Positions 42,629-52,382 of a stretch of 64,000 nucleotides of DNA are shown here, piece after piece; position 1 is the first letter of the stretch, and the number at the start of each line of letters is the position of its first letter. The DNA comes from Arthrobacter sp. C9C5 (GTDB taxonomy: Bacteria; Actinomycetota; Actinomycetes; Actinomycetales; Micrococcaceae). The translations under genes and the position numbers were made by a program. The DNA lies in NCBI RefSeq assembly GCF_013359735.1, contig NZ_JABFMX010000005.1:152319-216318 (forward strand), in the 5' to 3' direction. Below the pieces are notes generated by a model, which was not told the DNA's origin, did no database searches, and worked only from the letters and a program-made list of their open reading frames with translations.

Positions 42629-42837
42629 GTGCATGACAGGTTCCAGCCGAAATGGGGGCGGGAAAACCAGCGCAATAACTAGGGGCACAGCCGGTCGTCC
42701 GGCCAGTGCAGGAAGGCGGAGGTTTGGTTCTGGTTAAGGAATCCGGACTGCTGGATGAAGCCGCCGCGGACCCGTGGGCCGCGGCCCTGGCGGGAGCTTC
42801 GAGCACCCGCCGGAAGGTGACAGTAGACTTGAACGCA

Positions 42838-43641
42838 ATGAGCACCATGGATCCGGCCGTTGCGGCCATGCACGAGGTTGCCGGAAACGACGACGCCAAG
42901 CCCACCAAGGCAGCCGCCGCCAGTAGTACTGCGGAAACGACAGCCGTGGACGTGGCAATCGCGGAACGAACAGCCGTGGAAACCGTAGCGGCGGACGGCA
43001 CCGGCAAGCCGCTGGACACGTCTGCCGAGACCACCGACGAGCGCCGCATCCGCTTCGAGCGCGACGCGATGCAGTACGTCGACCAGCTCTACTCCGCGGC
43101 CATGCGGATGGCGCGGAATCCCGCCGACGCCGAGGACCTCGTTCAGGAGGCGTACACGAAGGCGTTCTCCGCCTTCCACCAGTACAAGCCCGGAACGAAC
43201 CTCAAGGCATGGCTGTACCGGATCCTGACGAACACGTACATCAACCTGTACCGGAAGCGCCAGCGTGAACCGCTGCAGTCCAACTCGGACACCATCGAGG
43301 ACTGGCAGTTGGCCCGCGCGGAGTCGCACACCTCGACCGGGCTGCGCTCGGCGGAGGCTGAAGCGCTGGACCATCTGCCGGACTCAGACGTGAAGCGGGC
43401 CCTGCAGTCGATCCCGGAGGAGTTCCGGCTCGCCGTCTATTTCGCCGACGTCGAGGGCTTCGCGTACAAGGAAATTTCAGACATCATGAACACCCCGATC
43501 GGGACCGTCATGTCCCGGCTGCACCGCGGCCGGAGAATGCTGCGGGACATGCTGGCCGACTACGCGGCCGAGCGGGGATTCAAAGCCGCGGGCGATACCG
43601 CCGCAGCGGCCGAAAGCAACAATCAGGAGAACAGGAAATGA
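42838..43641 (+). CDS. sigR: ECF sigma factor of the SigR/SigH thiol-stress group
   Basis: From ATG 42838 the protein has 267 residues. After a variable 60-residue N terminus come region 2 ([34 protein letters not shown]) cited for [14 protein letters not shown] and [19 protein letters not shown], and region 4 with [22 protein letters not shown]. It directs RNA polymerase to GGAAT/GTT promoters under disulfide stress. RsrA follows with a 4-bp overlap. An in-frame GTG at 42706 would add 44 residues and lies downstream of the SigR promoter, so a longer isoform is possible. GG-AAG at 42710 is a second weak promoter-like match. Confidence 0.92.
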   Translation: MSTMDPAVAAMHEVAGNDDAKPTKAAAASSTAETTAVDVAIAERTAVETVAADGTGKPLDTSAETTDERRIRFERDAMQYVDQLYSAAMRMARNPADAEDLVQEAYTKAFSAFHQYKPGTNLKAWLYRILTNTYINLYRKRQREPLQSNSDTIEDWQLARAESHTSTGLRSAEAEALDHLPDSDVKRALQSIPEEFRLAVYFADVEGFAYKEISDIMNTPIGTVMSRLHRGRRMLRDMLADYAAERGFKAAGDTAAAAESNNQENRK

Positions 43642-43910
43642 GCGACTGCCAGGGACTGGGCGACTGCGATGACACCCGGATGCAGCGCATCTACGAGTAC
43701 CTCGACGGGGCCCTGACACACGACGACATCGCCGAGATCAAGAACCACCTCGACGAGTGCCCCGAGTGCCACGAGCAGTATGACCTCGAGTGCGTCATCC
43801 GCGTGATGGTGAAGCGCTCCTGCACGGAGGCCGCGCCCGAGAATCTCAAGAATTCCATCCTCGACCGGATCCACTCGATCCGCGCGGTTGAGGCCGACGC
43901 GGAGGCCTGA
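43638..43910 (+). CDS. rsrA: Redox-sensing zinc anti-sigma factor RsrA
   Basis: The protein (90 residues) holds the ZAS motif HLDECPECH: His37, Cys41 and Cys44 (H-x3-C-x2-C), with further cysteines at 4, 10, 52 and 62. Zinc-bound reduced protein binds and inhibits SigR; oxidation to a disulfide releases it. The start overlaps the sigR stop (ATGA), giving matched synthesis of the pair. Length and motif are typical of the family. Confidence 0.94.
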   Translation: MSDCQGLGDCDDTRMQRIYEYLDGALTHDDIAEIKNHLDECPECHEQYDLECVIRVMVKRSCTEAAPENLKNSILDRIHSIRAVEADAEA

Positions 43911-43922
43911 GCGTCGCCGGCC

Positions 43923-43985
43923 CAGCGAAAGACCCACAGCGAAAGACCCAAAAACAGCGAAAGACCCAAAAACAGCGAAAGACCC
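43923..43985. repeat. Four copies of CAGCGAAAGACCC before a terminator
   Basis: Copies begin at 43923, 43937, 43955 and 43973; the last three carry an A-rich linker. The last copy forms part of the left arm of the terminator hairpin that follows. Confidence 0.93.
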
Positions 43986-44013
43986 CGGGAACCGTGAGGT
44001 TCCCGGGGTCTTT
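43978..44013. terminator. Bidirectional terminator between rsrA and bL37
   Basis: A 16-bp perfect stem, AAAGACCCCGGGAACC paired with GGTTCCCGGGGTCTTT around a GTGA loop. It lies between the convergent rsrA and bL37 genes and can serve both. Confidence 0.88.
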
Positions 44014-44042
44014 CACTTAAAGCTGTCAATCCAAGCCGTGGC

Positions 44043-44117
44043 TTAGGTGTTGGGGCGCTTACCGTGGTTCGCGCCGCCACGCTTACGGTCACGACGTTTA
44101 CGTGCACGCTTGCTCAT
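44043..44117 (-). CDS. Small ribosomal-associated protein bL37 (24 residues)
   Basis: ATG 44117 is preceded by the strong site AGGAGG. The peptide MSKRARKRRDRKRGG followed by ANHGKRPNT is 24 residues long and very basic. The ANHGKRPN ending and length match the actinobacterial large-subunit protein bL37 described in mycobacterial ribosomes. It is below the size most gene callers accept. It sits convergent to sigR-rsrA across a shared terminator, a neighbourhood that suggests conservation. Confidence 0.88.
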   Translation of the reverse strand: MSKRARKRRDRKRGGANHGKRPNT

Positions 44118-44212
44118 AGCTGGCCTCCTTAATCTTGGTACTCAAAAGAGCTGCCCTCAAGTCTCCCACATCGGCGGACCCGCCGCGAACCGGGCGGCCG
44201 CCGTCTGGGGAC

Positions 44213-44824
44213 TCAGCCCTCCAGTGAGTTCCGGATGGAGATCCGGGCCTGGTCCAGGACCGTCTTGACGGTCTCAAGGGTGACCGGGGTGACGGGCCTG
44301 GCCCCGGCGTGCCGGCGCAGCTCGACCCGGATGTCGTCCCGGAAGGACTGCACCAGCATTTCGGCCTCCCGCAGCCTGCGGTCGCTTTCCTTGGAGTAGC
44401 GCGCCCCGGCGGGGGAGGCGGCACTGCGGGCCGTGGAGCGGGCCGCCTCGGCCGTGGCGGCAAGGTCCGCGCGCAGCCCCTGCATGTTCACCCGGATGTC
44501 CTGCCGCAGCTTGTCGGCCAGCCGCCGGACGGAGGCGGAAATGTCGTCCTCCACGTCGGCTAGCTCCCCGCGCCGCCTGTTGAGCTCCACCAAACCGGCC
44601 GGTGTGATGCTGTAGTTGGTGCGCCGGCCCTCGGTGTGGGTGGCGACGAGCCCCTCTTCCTCAAGCTTGGCCAGCCGCGGATAGATGGTGCCGGCGCTGG
44701 GGGAGTAGGTGCCCCCGAAGCGGTCGCTGAGCGCCTTGATCAGCTCGTAGCCGTGCTTGGGGCCGGACTCCAGCAGGGCCAGCAGGTACAGCCGCAGAGC
44801 GCCGTGGGCAAAGACCGGAGGCAT
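44213..44824 (-). CDS. PadR-family transcriptional regulator
   Basis: The protein (203 residues) has the PadR winged helix at the N terminus: LRLYLLALLESGPKHGYEL and SPSAGTIYPRLAKLEEEGLV, with the wing RRTNYSITPAG. The C-terminal ~100 residues are helical and probably form the dimer and ligand part. The ATG overlaps the stop of the upstream DUF4097 gene, so the pair is one operon and the regulator likely controls its own expression through the sites at 45699-45764. The signal sensed is unknown. Confidence 0.9.
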   Translation of the reverse strand: MPPVFAHGALRLYLLALLESGPKHGYELIKALSDRFGGTYSPSAGTIYPRLAKLEEEGLVATHTEGRRTNYSITPAGLVELNRRRGELADVEDDISASVRRLADKLRQDIRVNMQGLRADLAATAEAARSTARSAASPAGARYSKESDRRLREAEMLVQSFRDDIRVELRRHAGARPVTPVTLETVKTVLDQARISIRNSLEG

Positions 44825-45651
44825 CAGAGGCCTGCTTCAGTATCCGGGCTCGGCTGGCCGTGGAAGATCGAGGTCTTTCCCGAGACTGAGTTGGTCCGGA
44901 CCAGCATCAGCTTGGCGTCGGGTCCGGCGATGGTCTGCACCGTCCCGCCGGGCTGCGCGTACCGCTGGTCGTCGATCACCACCGCACCGCTGGCCGACTT
45001 CGCGATGATGTCCACGCCCACGTCGTGCGGTAGCCGGATGGTGACATCGCCGGAGACCGAGTTGGCGCCGAAGTCCTGGGTGAAACCGTGCAGGTCGAAG
45101 CTCAGGTCTCCGCTGACGGTGTTGGCGCGGATGTTGCTGAACTCGCCCGAGGCCGTGACTTCGCCGGAAACGCTCTTGGCCGTCAGGACACCGTGGTGGT
45201 TGCGGGCGATCACCTCGCCGCTGACGGTGCTCACGGCGAGTTCTCCCGCGGTGCCGTCGGCCAGGACCGAGCCGGAGACGGTATTGAGCCTCGTGTGGCC
45301 GGTGACGCCGGAAACCATGCCGTCTCCGCTGACGGTACCGGCCTCGACGTCGACGCCGGCCGGCAGGGCAATGCTGATGACCACCGAATTGCTGGAGTTG
45401 TTGTTGACCGTGCCCATCAGGTTCTTGAACCAGCCTTGCGGGCCGTGCAGCTGGTGCCGCACCTCGAGCCGGCCGTCGGTGAGGCTAACCGCCAGCGGAT
45501 CGCCGTCGATCTCGGAAACCTCGATGCGGGCGACGTCCTCGTCGTGGGTGACGATGTCGAAGCGGCCGCGGACAATGCCGAGCTTTAGCGAGCGGACGCC
45601 GTCGACGTCGATTGTCTGGGGACCGGTAACGGTCCACGAGTTCTGTTCCAT
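44824..45651 (-). CDS. DUF4097 beta-repeat protein
   Basis: The protein (275 residues, GGAGG before ATG) is made of short repeats around VSGDV/VSGEV-type turns (TVSGDGMVSG, NTVSGSVLA, STVSGEVIA, SVSGEVTA, NTVSGDLSF, NSVSGDVTI), forming a right-handed beta structure typical of DUF4097 (putative adhesin-like or bactofilin-like). There is no signal peptide or membrane segment, so it is probably cytoplasmic. Pairing with PadR is common in actinobacteria, and the function is not known. Confidence 0.88.
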   Translation of the reverse strand: MEQNSWTVTGPQTIDVDGVRSLKLGIVRGRFDIVTHDEDVARIEVSEIDGDPLAVSLTDGRLEVRHQLHGPQGWFKNLMGTVNNNSSNSVVISIALPAGVDVEAGTVSGDGMVSGVTGHTRLNTVSGSVLADGTAGELAVSTVSGEVIARNHHGVLTAKSVSGEVTASGEFSNIRANTVSGDLSFDLHGFTQDFGANSVSGDVTIRLPHDVGVDIIAKSASGAVVIDDQRYAQPGGTVQTIAGPDAKLMLVRTNSVSGKTSIFHGQPSPDTEAGL

Positions 45652-45698
45652 GGTTCCTCCGGGGGCGGGGCGGTGCGATCGGGCCAGCGTCTCCGCTT

Positions 45699-45764
45699 GC
45701 GATATATCGCGACTATGGAAACACGCTATCCCGCAGTGCGGGTGCGGTCAAGATATATCGCGAC
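45699..45764. promoter_or_regulatory. Candidate PadR operator pair
   Basis: GCGATATATCGC at 45699-45710 is a perfect 12-bp palindrome and GATATATCGCGAC occurs at 45701-45713 and again at 45752-45764, 51 bp apart (about five helical turns). They lie 50-115 bp upstream of the DUF4097-padR operon. Assignment to PadR is inferred from position and repetition. Confidence 0.6.
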
Positions 45765-45814
45765 AGGATTGGCAGCGGCAGGCGCCGGCCCAACCCGAAG
45801 GTCCGCCGGGCGGC

Positions 45815-46414
45815 CTACTCCGGCGCGTCGATCCCCAGCCACTGGAACCAGCCCCGGTGCAGCACGAGCCACGCCATCAGGCCGTAACCGGCCTGGCCCG
45901 GCGTTCCGCCGTTGGCTGCGAGGTCCTGGCGCCATTGTTCATGGTTCAGCAGTGGCGAGAAGGTGTCCACGTACAGGTGCTTGCGGCGTGTGGTGACATC
46001 GGCGAAGGCGGTATTGAGCTCGCCCAGCCGGCGGTTCTGGGCGGGGTCCAGGGTCGGCGGCGGCCCGACGACGAAGACCTCGATCTTGTTCTGCGAAGCG
46101 GAGTCCAGGATGTTGGCGAGATTGAGTCGGCTGCGGGCCGTGGAAAGGCCGAACTCGATGTCGCGCCCGGACAAGCCGATGACGAGGCGGTTCTCATGCT
46201 GCGGGCCGAACCGCCGGCCGGCTTCCTCGCGCCAGCGCTCGGCCAAGCCTTCGGTGCCTTCCTGCGGGCAGGGCAGCGCGTAGCTTTCGAGGCTGAGTCC
46301 GTCGTGGGGAGTGCGGGCGAGCACCCGTCCCAGCCAGCCCAGCGCCCGGGGGTCGCCTAGGCCGGCCAGCAACTCATCTCCAACGGCTGCGATCCGCAGC
46401 TTCCGATCTTCCAC
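45815..46414 (-). CDS. SGNH/GDSL-like protein lacking the catalytic residues
   Basis: The protein (199 residues) has an SGNH-fold plan: IAAVGDELLAGLGD at block I, VIGLSGRDIEFG at block III, and NGGTPGQAGYG at block V. In an active enzyme these would read GDS, GxND and DxxH. Here the serine is Glu, the block III asparagine is replaced, and the histidine is Thr. It has no signal peptide. It is probably a non-catalytic or differently acting member of the superfamily. It is transcribed toward the DUF4097-padR pair and starts 45 bp past the kgd terminator. Confidence 0.72.
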   Translation of the reverse strand: MEDRKLRIAAVGDELLAGLGDPRALGWLGRVLARTPHDGLSLESYALPCPQEGTEGLAERWREEAGRRFGPQHENRLVIGLSGRDIEFGLSTARSRLNLANILDSASQNKIEVFVVGPPPTLDPAQNRRLGELNTAFADVTTRRKHLYVDTFSPLLNHEQWRQDLAANGGTPGQAGYGLMAWLVLHRGWFQWLGIDAPE

Positions 46415-46458
46415 GACTACCTCTTCATTCCCAATGCCGGTTCAAAGCCTTAAACGAA

Positions 46459-46502
46459 GCTGCCCGGCCGGAGTCGTGGTGTTCCACCTCCGGCCGGGCA
46501 GC
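46459..46502 (-). terminator. Terminator of kgd
   Basis: A 15-bp perfect stem (46459-46473 with 46488-46502) with an inner GTGG/CCAC pair. On the minus strand it lies 6 bp after the kgd stop and is followed by TTCGTTT. Confidence 0.85.
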
Positions 46503-46508
46503 CTGGTC

Positions 46509-49500
46509 TTACTTACGTGCGAATGCCTGCTTGAGCAGGGAATCCTGCTCGGCTGCGTGGCGCTTCATCGAACCTGCCGCGGTCGAAGCCGAGGCCGGCC
46601 GGGAGACGAGGCGCACGCGCCGGTCCAACGCATCCGGCAGGTTCAGGCCGATGAACGGCCACGGTCCCTGGTTGGCGGGCTCGTCCTGGGCCCAGACAAC
46701 TTCGGCGTTCGGGTACTTGGCCAGCTCGGCGGCGATTTCCGCGGCGGGCAGCGGGTAGAGCTGCTCGACCCGGATGATCGCCGTCGTCGTGTCGCCGGTC
46801 TTCTGCCGGGTGGACAGCAGGTCGTAGTACAGGCGGCCGGAGACCAGCAGGACGCGTTCGACGGCGTCCGCCTGCAGCTGCTCGTGCTCGGGGATGACCG
46901 GGCGGAAGGTGCCCGTGGTGAAGTCTTCCACCGAGGACGCGGCGGCCTTGAGGCGCAGGAGCTGCTTCGGGGTGAAAATGATCAGCGGCTTGCGCGGCCT
47001 GCTGTACGCCTGGCGGCGGAGCAGGTGGAAGTGCGAGGCCGGCGTCGTGGGGTTGGCCACGATCATGTTCTCCTCCGCGCAGAGCTGCAGGAAACGCTCG
47101 ATCCGTGCCGAGGAGTGGTCCGGGCCCTGGCCCTCGTAGCCGTGCGGCAGCATGAGCACCAGCGAGGAGCGCTGGCCCCACTTCTGCTCGGCCGAGGAGA
47201 TGAACTCGTCGATGATGGTCTGCGCGCCGTTGACGAAGTCACCGAACTGCGCCTCCCAGAGCACCAGCGCGTCCGGGCGCTCGACGGAGTAGCCGTATTC
47301 GAAGCCCATGGCCGCGTATTCGGACAAAAGCGAGTCATAGATCCACAGCTTGGCCTGGTCGTCGGAGAGGTGGGCCAGCGGCATCCACTCGTCGCCGTTG
47401 GCGCGGTCGTGGAAGACGGCGTGGCGCTGCACAAAGGTGCCGCGGCGCGAGTCCTGGCCGGCAAGCCGGACCGGGACGCCCTCCATGCTGAGCGAGCCGA
47501 AGGCCGCGAGTTCGCCGAAGCCCCAGTCGATGCCGCCTTCGCGGGACATCTGCTCACGCTTCTCGAGCAGCTGCTTGAGCTTGGCGTGGACCGTGAAGCC
47601 CTCGGGGAATTCGACGTGCGCCTTGCCGATCCGGGCCAGCGTCTCGGTGGAGATCGCGGTGGATTCCGGGGCGCTGATGCCCGAGTCGGACTGCTGGGCG
47701 GAGGGCCGTTCCAGATCGGACACCGCCGCGGAATCTGCGGTGATGATCGGGATCGGGGAGGTCTGCGCGGCGTGGGTCTCGGCGAAGACGCGCTCGAGGC
47801 GTTCCTGGTAGTCGCGGAGCAGCTGCTCGGCTTCTTCCTCGGTGATGTCGCCGCGGCCGATCAGCGACTCGGTGTAGAGCTTGCGGACCGAACGCTTGGC
47901 CTCGATCAGGTTGTACATCAGCGGCTGCGTCATCGAGGGGTCGTCGCCCTCGTTGTGGCCGCGCCGGCGGTAGCAGACCATGTCGATGACAACGTCCTTG
48001 TGGAACCGCTGGCGGAACTCGTAGGCGAGTTGGCCGATGCGGACCACTGCCTCCGGGTCGTCGCCGTTCACGTGGAACACCGGTGCCTGGATCATCTTGG
48101 CGACGTCCGTGGAGTAGGTGGAGGAACGCGAGGAGGACGGCGCCGTGGTGAAGCCGACCTGGTTGTTGACCACCACGTGGATGGTGCCGCCGGTGCGGTA
48201 GCCGCGCAGCTGCGAGAGGTTGAGGGTTTCCGCCACAACGCCCTGGCCGGCAAAGGCCGCATCACCGTGAACCATGATCGGCAGCACGGGGAAGGCCTCG
48301 CCCTGGTCCAGGCGGTCCTGCTTGGCGCGGACGATGCCTTCGAGGACGGAGTCCACGGCCTCGAGGTGCGAGGGGTTGGCGGCGAGGTAGACCTTGGTCT
48401 CCTTGCCGTTGTCCGAGGTGAAGGTGCCCTCGGTGCCGAGGTGGTACTTCACGTCGCCGGAGCCCTGCACGGAGCGCGGATCCTGGGTGCCCTCAAATTC
48501 GCGGAAGACTTGGGCGTAGGTCTTGCCGGCGATGTTGGTGAGTACGTTGAGGCGGCCGCGGTGGGCCATGCCGATGGCTACTTCGTCGAGTTCGTCGTCG
48601 GCAGCGTCGGAGATGATGGCGTCCAGCAGAGGGATCAGCGACTCGCCGCCCTCGAGCGAGAAGCGCTTCTGGCCGACGAACTTGGTCTGCAGGAAGGTCT
48701 CGAAAGCCTCCGCCGCGTTGAGCTTGGAGACGATCCGGAGCTGTTCGTCACGGCTCGGCTTGGAGTAGGGGTGCTCCAGCTGGTCCTGGAACCACTTGCG
48801 CTCTTCCGGATCCTGGATGTGCATGTACTCGATACCTGTGGTGCGGCAGTACGCATCGCGAAGCACACCGAGGATGTCGCGGAACTTCAGCATCGGCTTG
48901 CCGCCGAAGCCGCCGGTGGGCCATTCGCGGTCCAGGTCCCACAGGGTCAGGCCGTAGGTCAGGACGTCGAGGTCCGGGTGCTTGCGCTGCACGTACTCGA
49001 GCGGATCGGTGTCCGCCATGAGGTGGCCGCGGACGCGGTAGGAGTGGATGAGCTGCTGGATCCGGGCGACCTTGTTGATCTGGTCCGCCGGGTCCACCTG
49101 TAGGTCCGGGCTCCAGCGCACGGGCTCGTACGGGATGCGCAGGGACTCGAAGATCTCGTCGTAGAAGTTCTGCGCGCCGAGCAGGAGCTGGTGCACGAGC
49201 TTGAGGAACTCGCCGCTGCCGGCACCCTGGATGACGCGGTGGTCATAGGTGGAGGTCAGCGTGAGGACCTTGCTGATGGCGTTCTGCGCGATGATCTTCT
49301 CGCTGGCGCCCTGGAACTCGGCCGGGTAGTCAAGGGCGCCGACGCCGATGATGGCCGCCTGGCCCTTGGAGAGGCGGGGGACCGAGTGCACGGTGCCGAT
49401 GCCGCCGGGGTTGGTCAGCGAGACCGTGGTGCCCGAGTGGTCGTCCGCGGTCAGTTTGCCGTTGCGGGCGCGCTTGATCAGGTCCTCGTAGGTGTGCCAG

Positions 49501-50321
49501 AACTCGGAGAAGTTGAGGGTCTCAGCCTTCTTGATGTTCGGGACCATGAGCAGCCGGGTGCCGTCGGGCTTGGGCATGTCGATGGCGATGCCGAAGTTCA
49601 CGTGCGCGGGCTGCACGGCCACGGGCTTGCCGTCGACGACGTCGTAGTAGACGTTCATCGAGGGGAACTGGGCCAGCGCCCGGATGACGGCGTAGCCGAT
49701 CAGGTGCGTGAAGGAGACCTTGCCGCCGCGGGCGCGGGCGAGGTTGGAGTTGATGACCACGCGGTTGTCGATCAGCAGCTTGGCGGGGATGGCCCGGACG
49801 CTCGTCGCGGTGGGGACCTCCAGGCTGGTGACCATGTTGGCGGCAATGGCTTTCGCCGGGCCGCGCAGCACGGAGACGACGTCTTCTTCTGGCGCGGTGG
49901 GGGCCTTGACGTTCTTGGGCAGCTGGGCCGGGATGGGGGTGCCGGCGCCGGGCTCGGCGGTCTTCGAACCGTCGCGGGCGACGGTGGCCGGTGCCTTCTG
50001 GGCTGCGGCGGGAGCGGGCGCAGCGGCGGGAGCCGGGGTGGCGGCCGGGGCAGCAGGGGCTGCCGGCGCCGGGGCTGCGGGAGCAGACGCAGCAGCGGGC
50101 GGCGCTACGACCGGAAGCTCACGGGTGGAAGGGTGCGCGGCGGCCGTTGCCGAGGCGCCGTTGGTCGAGGAACCGTCGCTGGCATCGAAGGACTCGAAGA
50201 GCGGCCACCACTTGGCGTCTACCGTGTTCTTGTCCTGCTGGTACCGCTCGTACAGTTCGTCAACGAGCCACTCGTTTCCGCCAAATTCCTCGGGTAGACG
50301 GTGGCTAGGCTGCTCTGGCAC
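46509..50321 (-). CDS. kgd: Multifunctional 2-oxoglutarate decarboxylase/dehydrogenase E1-E2 fusion (Kgd)
   Basis: GTG 50321 gives 1270 residues; the N terminus EFGGNEWLVDELYERYQQD matches Kgd proteins. After a disordered Ala/Pro linker comes an E2-type acyltransferase domain (about residues 115-370) ending with TSTYDHRVIQGAGSGEFL, then a ThDP-dependent E1 domain (about 400-1270) with HGDAAFAGQGVVAETLNL, VVNNQVGFTT and GMAHRGRLNVL. No lipoyl domain is present, as in mycobacterial and corynebacterial Kgd/OdhA. It converts 2-oxoglutarate to succinyl-CoA with E3 and E2p partners, or to succinic semialdehyde. In related genera it is inhibited by a GarA/OdhI-type FHA protein. Confidence 0.95.
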   Translation of the reverse strand: MPEQPSHRLPEEFGGNEWLVDELYERYQQDKNTVDAKWWPLFESFDASDGSSTNGASATAAAHPSTRELPVVAPPAAASAPAAPAPAAPAAPAATPAPAAAPAPAAAQKAPATVARDGSKTAEPGAGTPIPAQLPKNVKAPTAPEEDVVSVLRGPAKAIAANMVTSLEVPTATSVRAIPAKLLIDNRVVINSNLARARGGKVSFTHLIGYAVIRALAQFPSMNVYYDVVDGKPVAVQPAHVNFGIAIDMPKPDGTRLLMVPNIKKAETLNFSEFWHTYEDLIKRARNGKLTADDHSGTTVSLTNPGGIGTVHSVPRLSKGQAAIIGVGALDYPAEFQGASEKIIAQNAISKVLTLTSTYDHRVIQGAGSGEFLKLVHQLLLGAQNFYDEIFESLRIPYEPVRWSPDLQVDPADQINKVARIQQLIHSYRVRGHLMADTDPLEYVQRKHPDLDVLTYGLTLWDLDREWPTGGFGGKPMLKFRDILGVLRDAYCRTTGIEYMHIQDPEERKWFQDQLEHPYSKPSRDEQLRIVSKLNAAEAFETFLQTKFVGQKRFSLEGGESLIPLLDAIISDAADDELDEVAIGMAHRGRLNVLTNIAGKTYAQVFREFEGTQDPRSVQGSGDVKYHLGTEGTFTSDNGKETKVYLAANPSHLEAVDSVLEGIVRAKQDRLDQGEAFPVLPIMVHGDAAFAGQGVVAETLNLSQLRGYRTGGTIHVVVNNQVGFTTAPSSSRSSTYSTDVAKMIQAPVFHVNGDDPEAVVRIGQLAYEFRQRFHKDVVIDMVCYRRRGHNEGDDPSMTQPLMYNLIEAKRSVRKLYTESLIGRGDITEEEAEQLLRDYQERLERVFAETHAAQTSPIPIITADSAAVSDLERPSAQQSDSGISAPESTAISTETLARIGKAHVEFPEGFTVHAKLKQLLEKREQMSREGGIDWGFGELAAFGSLSMEGVPVRLAGQDSRRGTFVQRHAVFHDRANGDEWMPLAHLSDDQAKLWIYDSLLSEYAAMGFEYGYSVERPDALVLWEAQFGDFVNGAQTIIDEFISSAEQKWGQRSSLVLMLPHGYEGQGPDHSSARIERFLQLCAEENMIVANPTTPASHFHLLRRQAYSRPRKPLIIFTPKQLLRLKAAASSVEDFTTGTFRPVIPEHEQLQADAVERVLLVSGRLYYDLLSTRQKTGDTTTAIIRVEQLYPLPAAEIAAELAKYPNAEVVWAQDEPANQGPWPFIGLNLPDALDRRVRLVSRPASASTAAGSMKRHAAEQDSLLKQAFARK

Positions 50322-50349
50322 TTGAAATACGCCTCTTCCATGAGTTTGA

Positions 50350-52062
<1,713 letters not shown>

Positions 52063-52081
52063 CCGGAGCCGCCGCGGCAAC

Positions 52082-52110
52082 GGCCGCCGTCGGGCGTCAC
52101 GACGGCGGCC
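52082..52110. terminator. Hairpin after guaB1
   Basis: An 11-bp perfect GC stem (52082-52092 with 52100-52110) around GGCGTCA begins 20 bp after the guaB1 stop. No U tract follows. Confidence 0.55.
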
Positions 52111-52127
52111 GGCGGCAGCCGCTCCTG

Positions 52128-52382
52128 TAGACTGAAATTCTTATGGACAGTAAATCTAGGTGCCGGCCTGGGGGCTGTCAGCGCGGAACGGAATCCGTTC
52201 CCGCCCAGTCCACCCGCAGAGCCGGCAAACCCCGTTCACGCGCCCATCACTCTTCCGCTGCACGAAAGCGGACGCTGTCCGGACGCAGCGCGTTCCAGGA
52301 AACAGGGTCGGCCGCGGCTGACCATCCTCCGCCGGGACGTCTACCCTGGCCGGCTCTCCGGCACTCCGAAGCGGGCCGCTAA
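52128..52382 (+). other. Structured leader with an open frame before the CNNM genes
   Basis: TAGACT at 52128-52133 is a plausible -10, putting the start of transcription near 52141. The next ~100 bases can fold: GCCGGC (52161 region) pairs with a second GCCGGC, CTGGG pairs with CCCAG inside it, and a hairpin GGAACGGA/TCCGTTCC is at the centre. An ATG at 52143 opens a 79-codon frame, rich in Arg, Ser and Pro, whose TAA (52380-52382) directly abuts the ATG of the transporter gene. It may be a metal- or translation-responsive leader, but it does not match the Mg2+ M-box, and the peptide is not shown to be made. Confidence 0.4.

Noticed and set aside
43923..43985. CRISPR-like array
   Set aside because: Units are 13 bp with linkers of 1-5 bp, there are no unique spacers and no cas genes; it is a short tandem repeat tied to a terminator.
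44636..46360. A 574-codon plus-strand open frame
   Set aside because: It crosses the padR, DUF4097 and SGNH genes and their promoter region on the opposite strand, with no coherent protein features.
46311..49103. A 930-codon plus-strand open frame
   Set aside because: It lies wholly opposite kgd; its residues are the antisense of conserved Kgd motifs and it has no domain. High GC makes long antisense frames common here.
52140..52382. Mg2+ M-box (ykoK) riboswitch before the CNNM genes
   Set aside because: The conserved core GGUGAGGCUCCU and later box elements are not present, although the region can fold. It is kept only as an unassigned leader.
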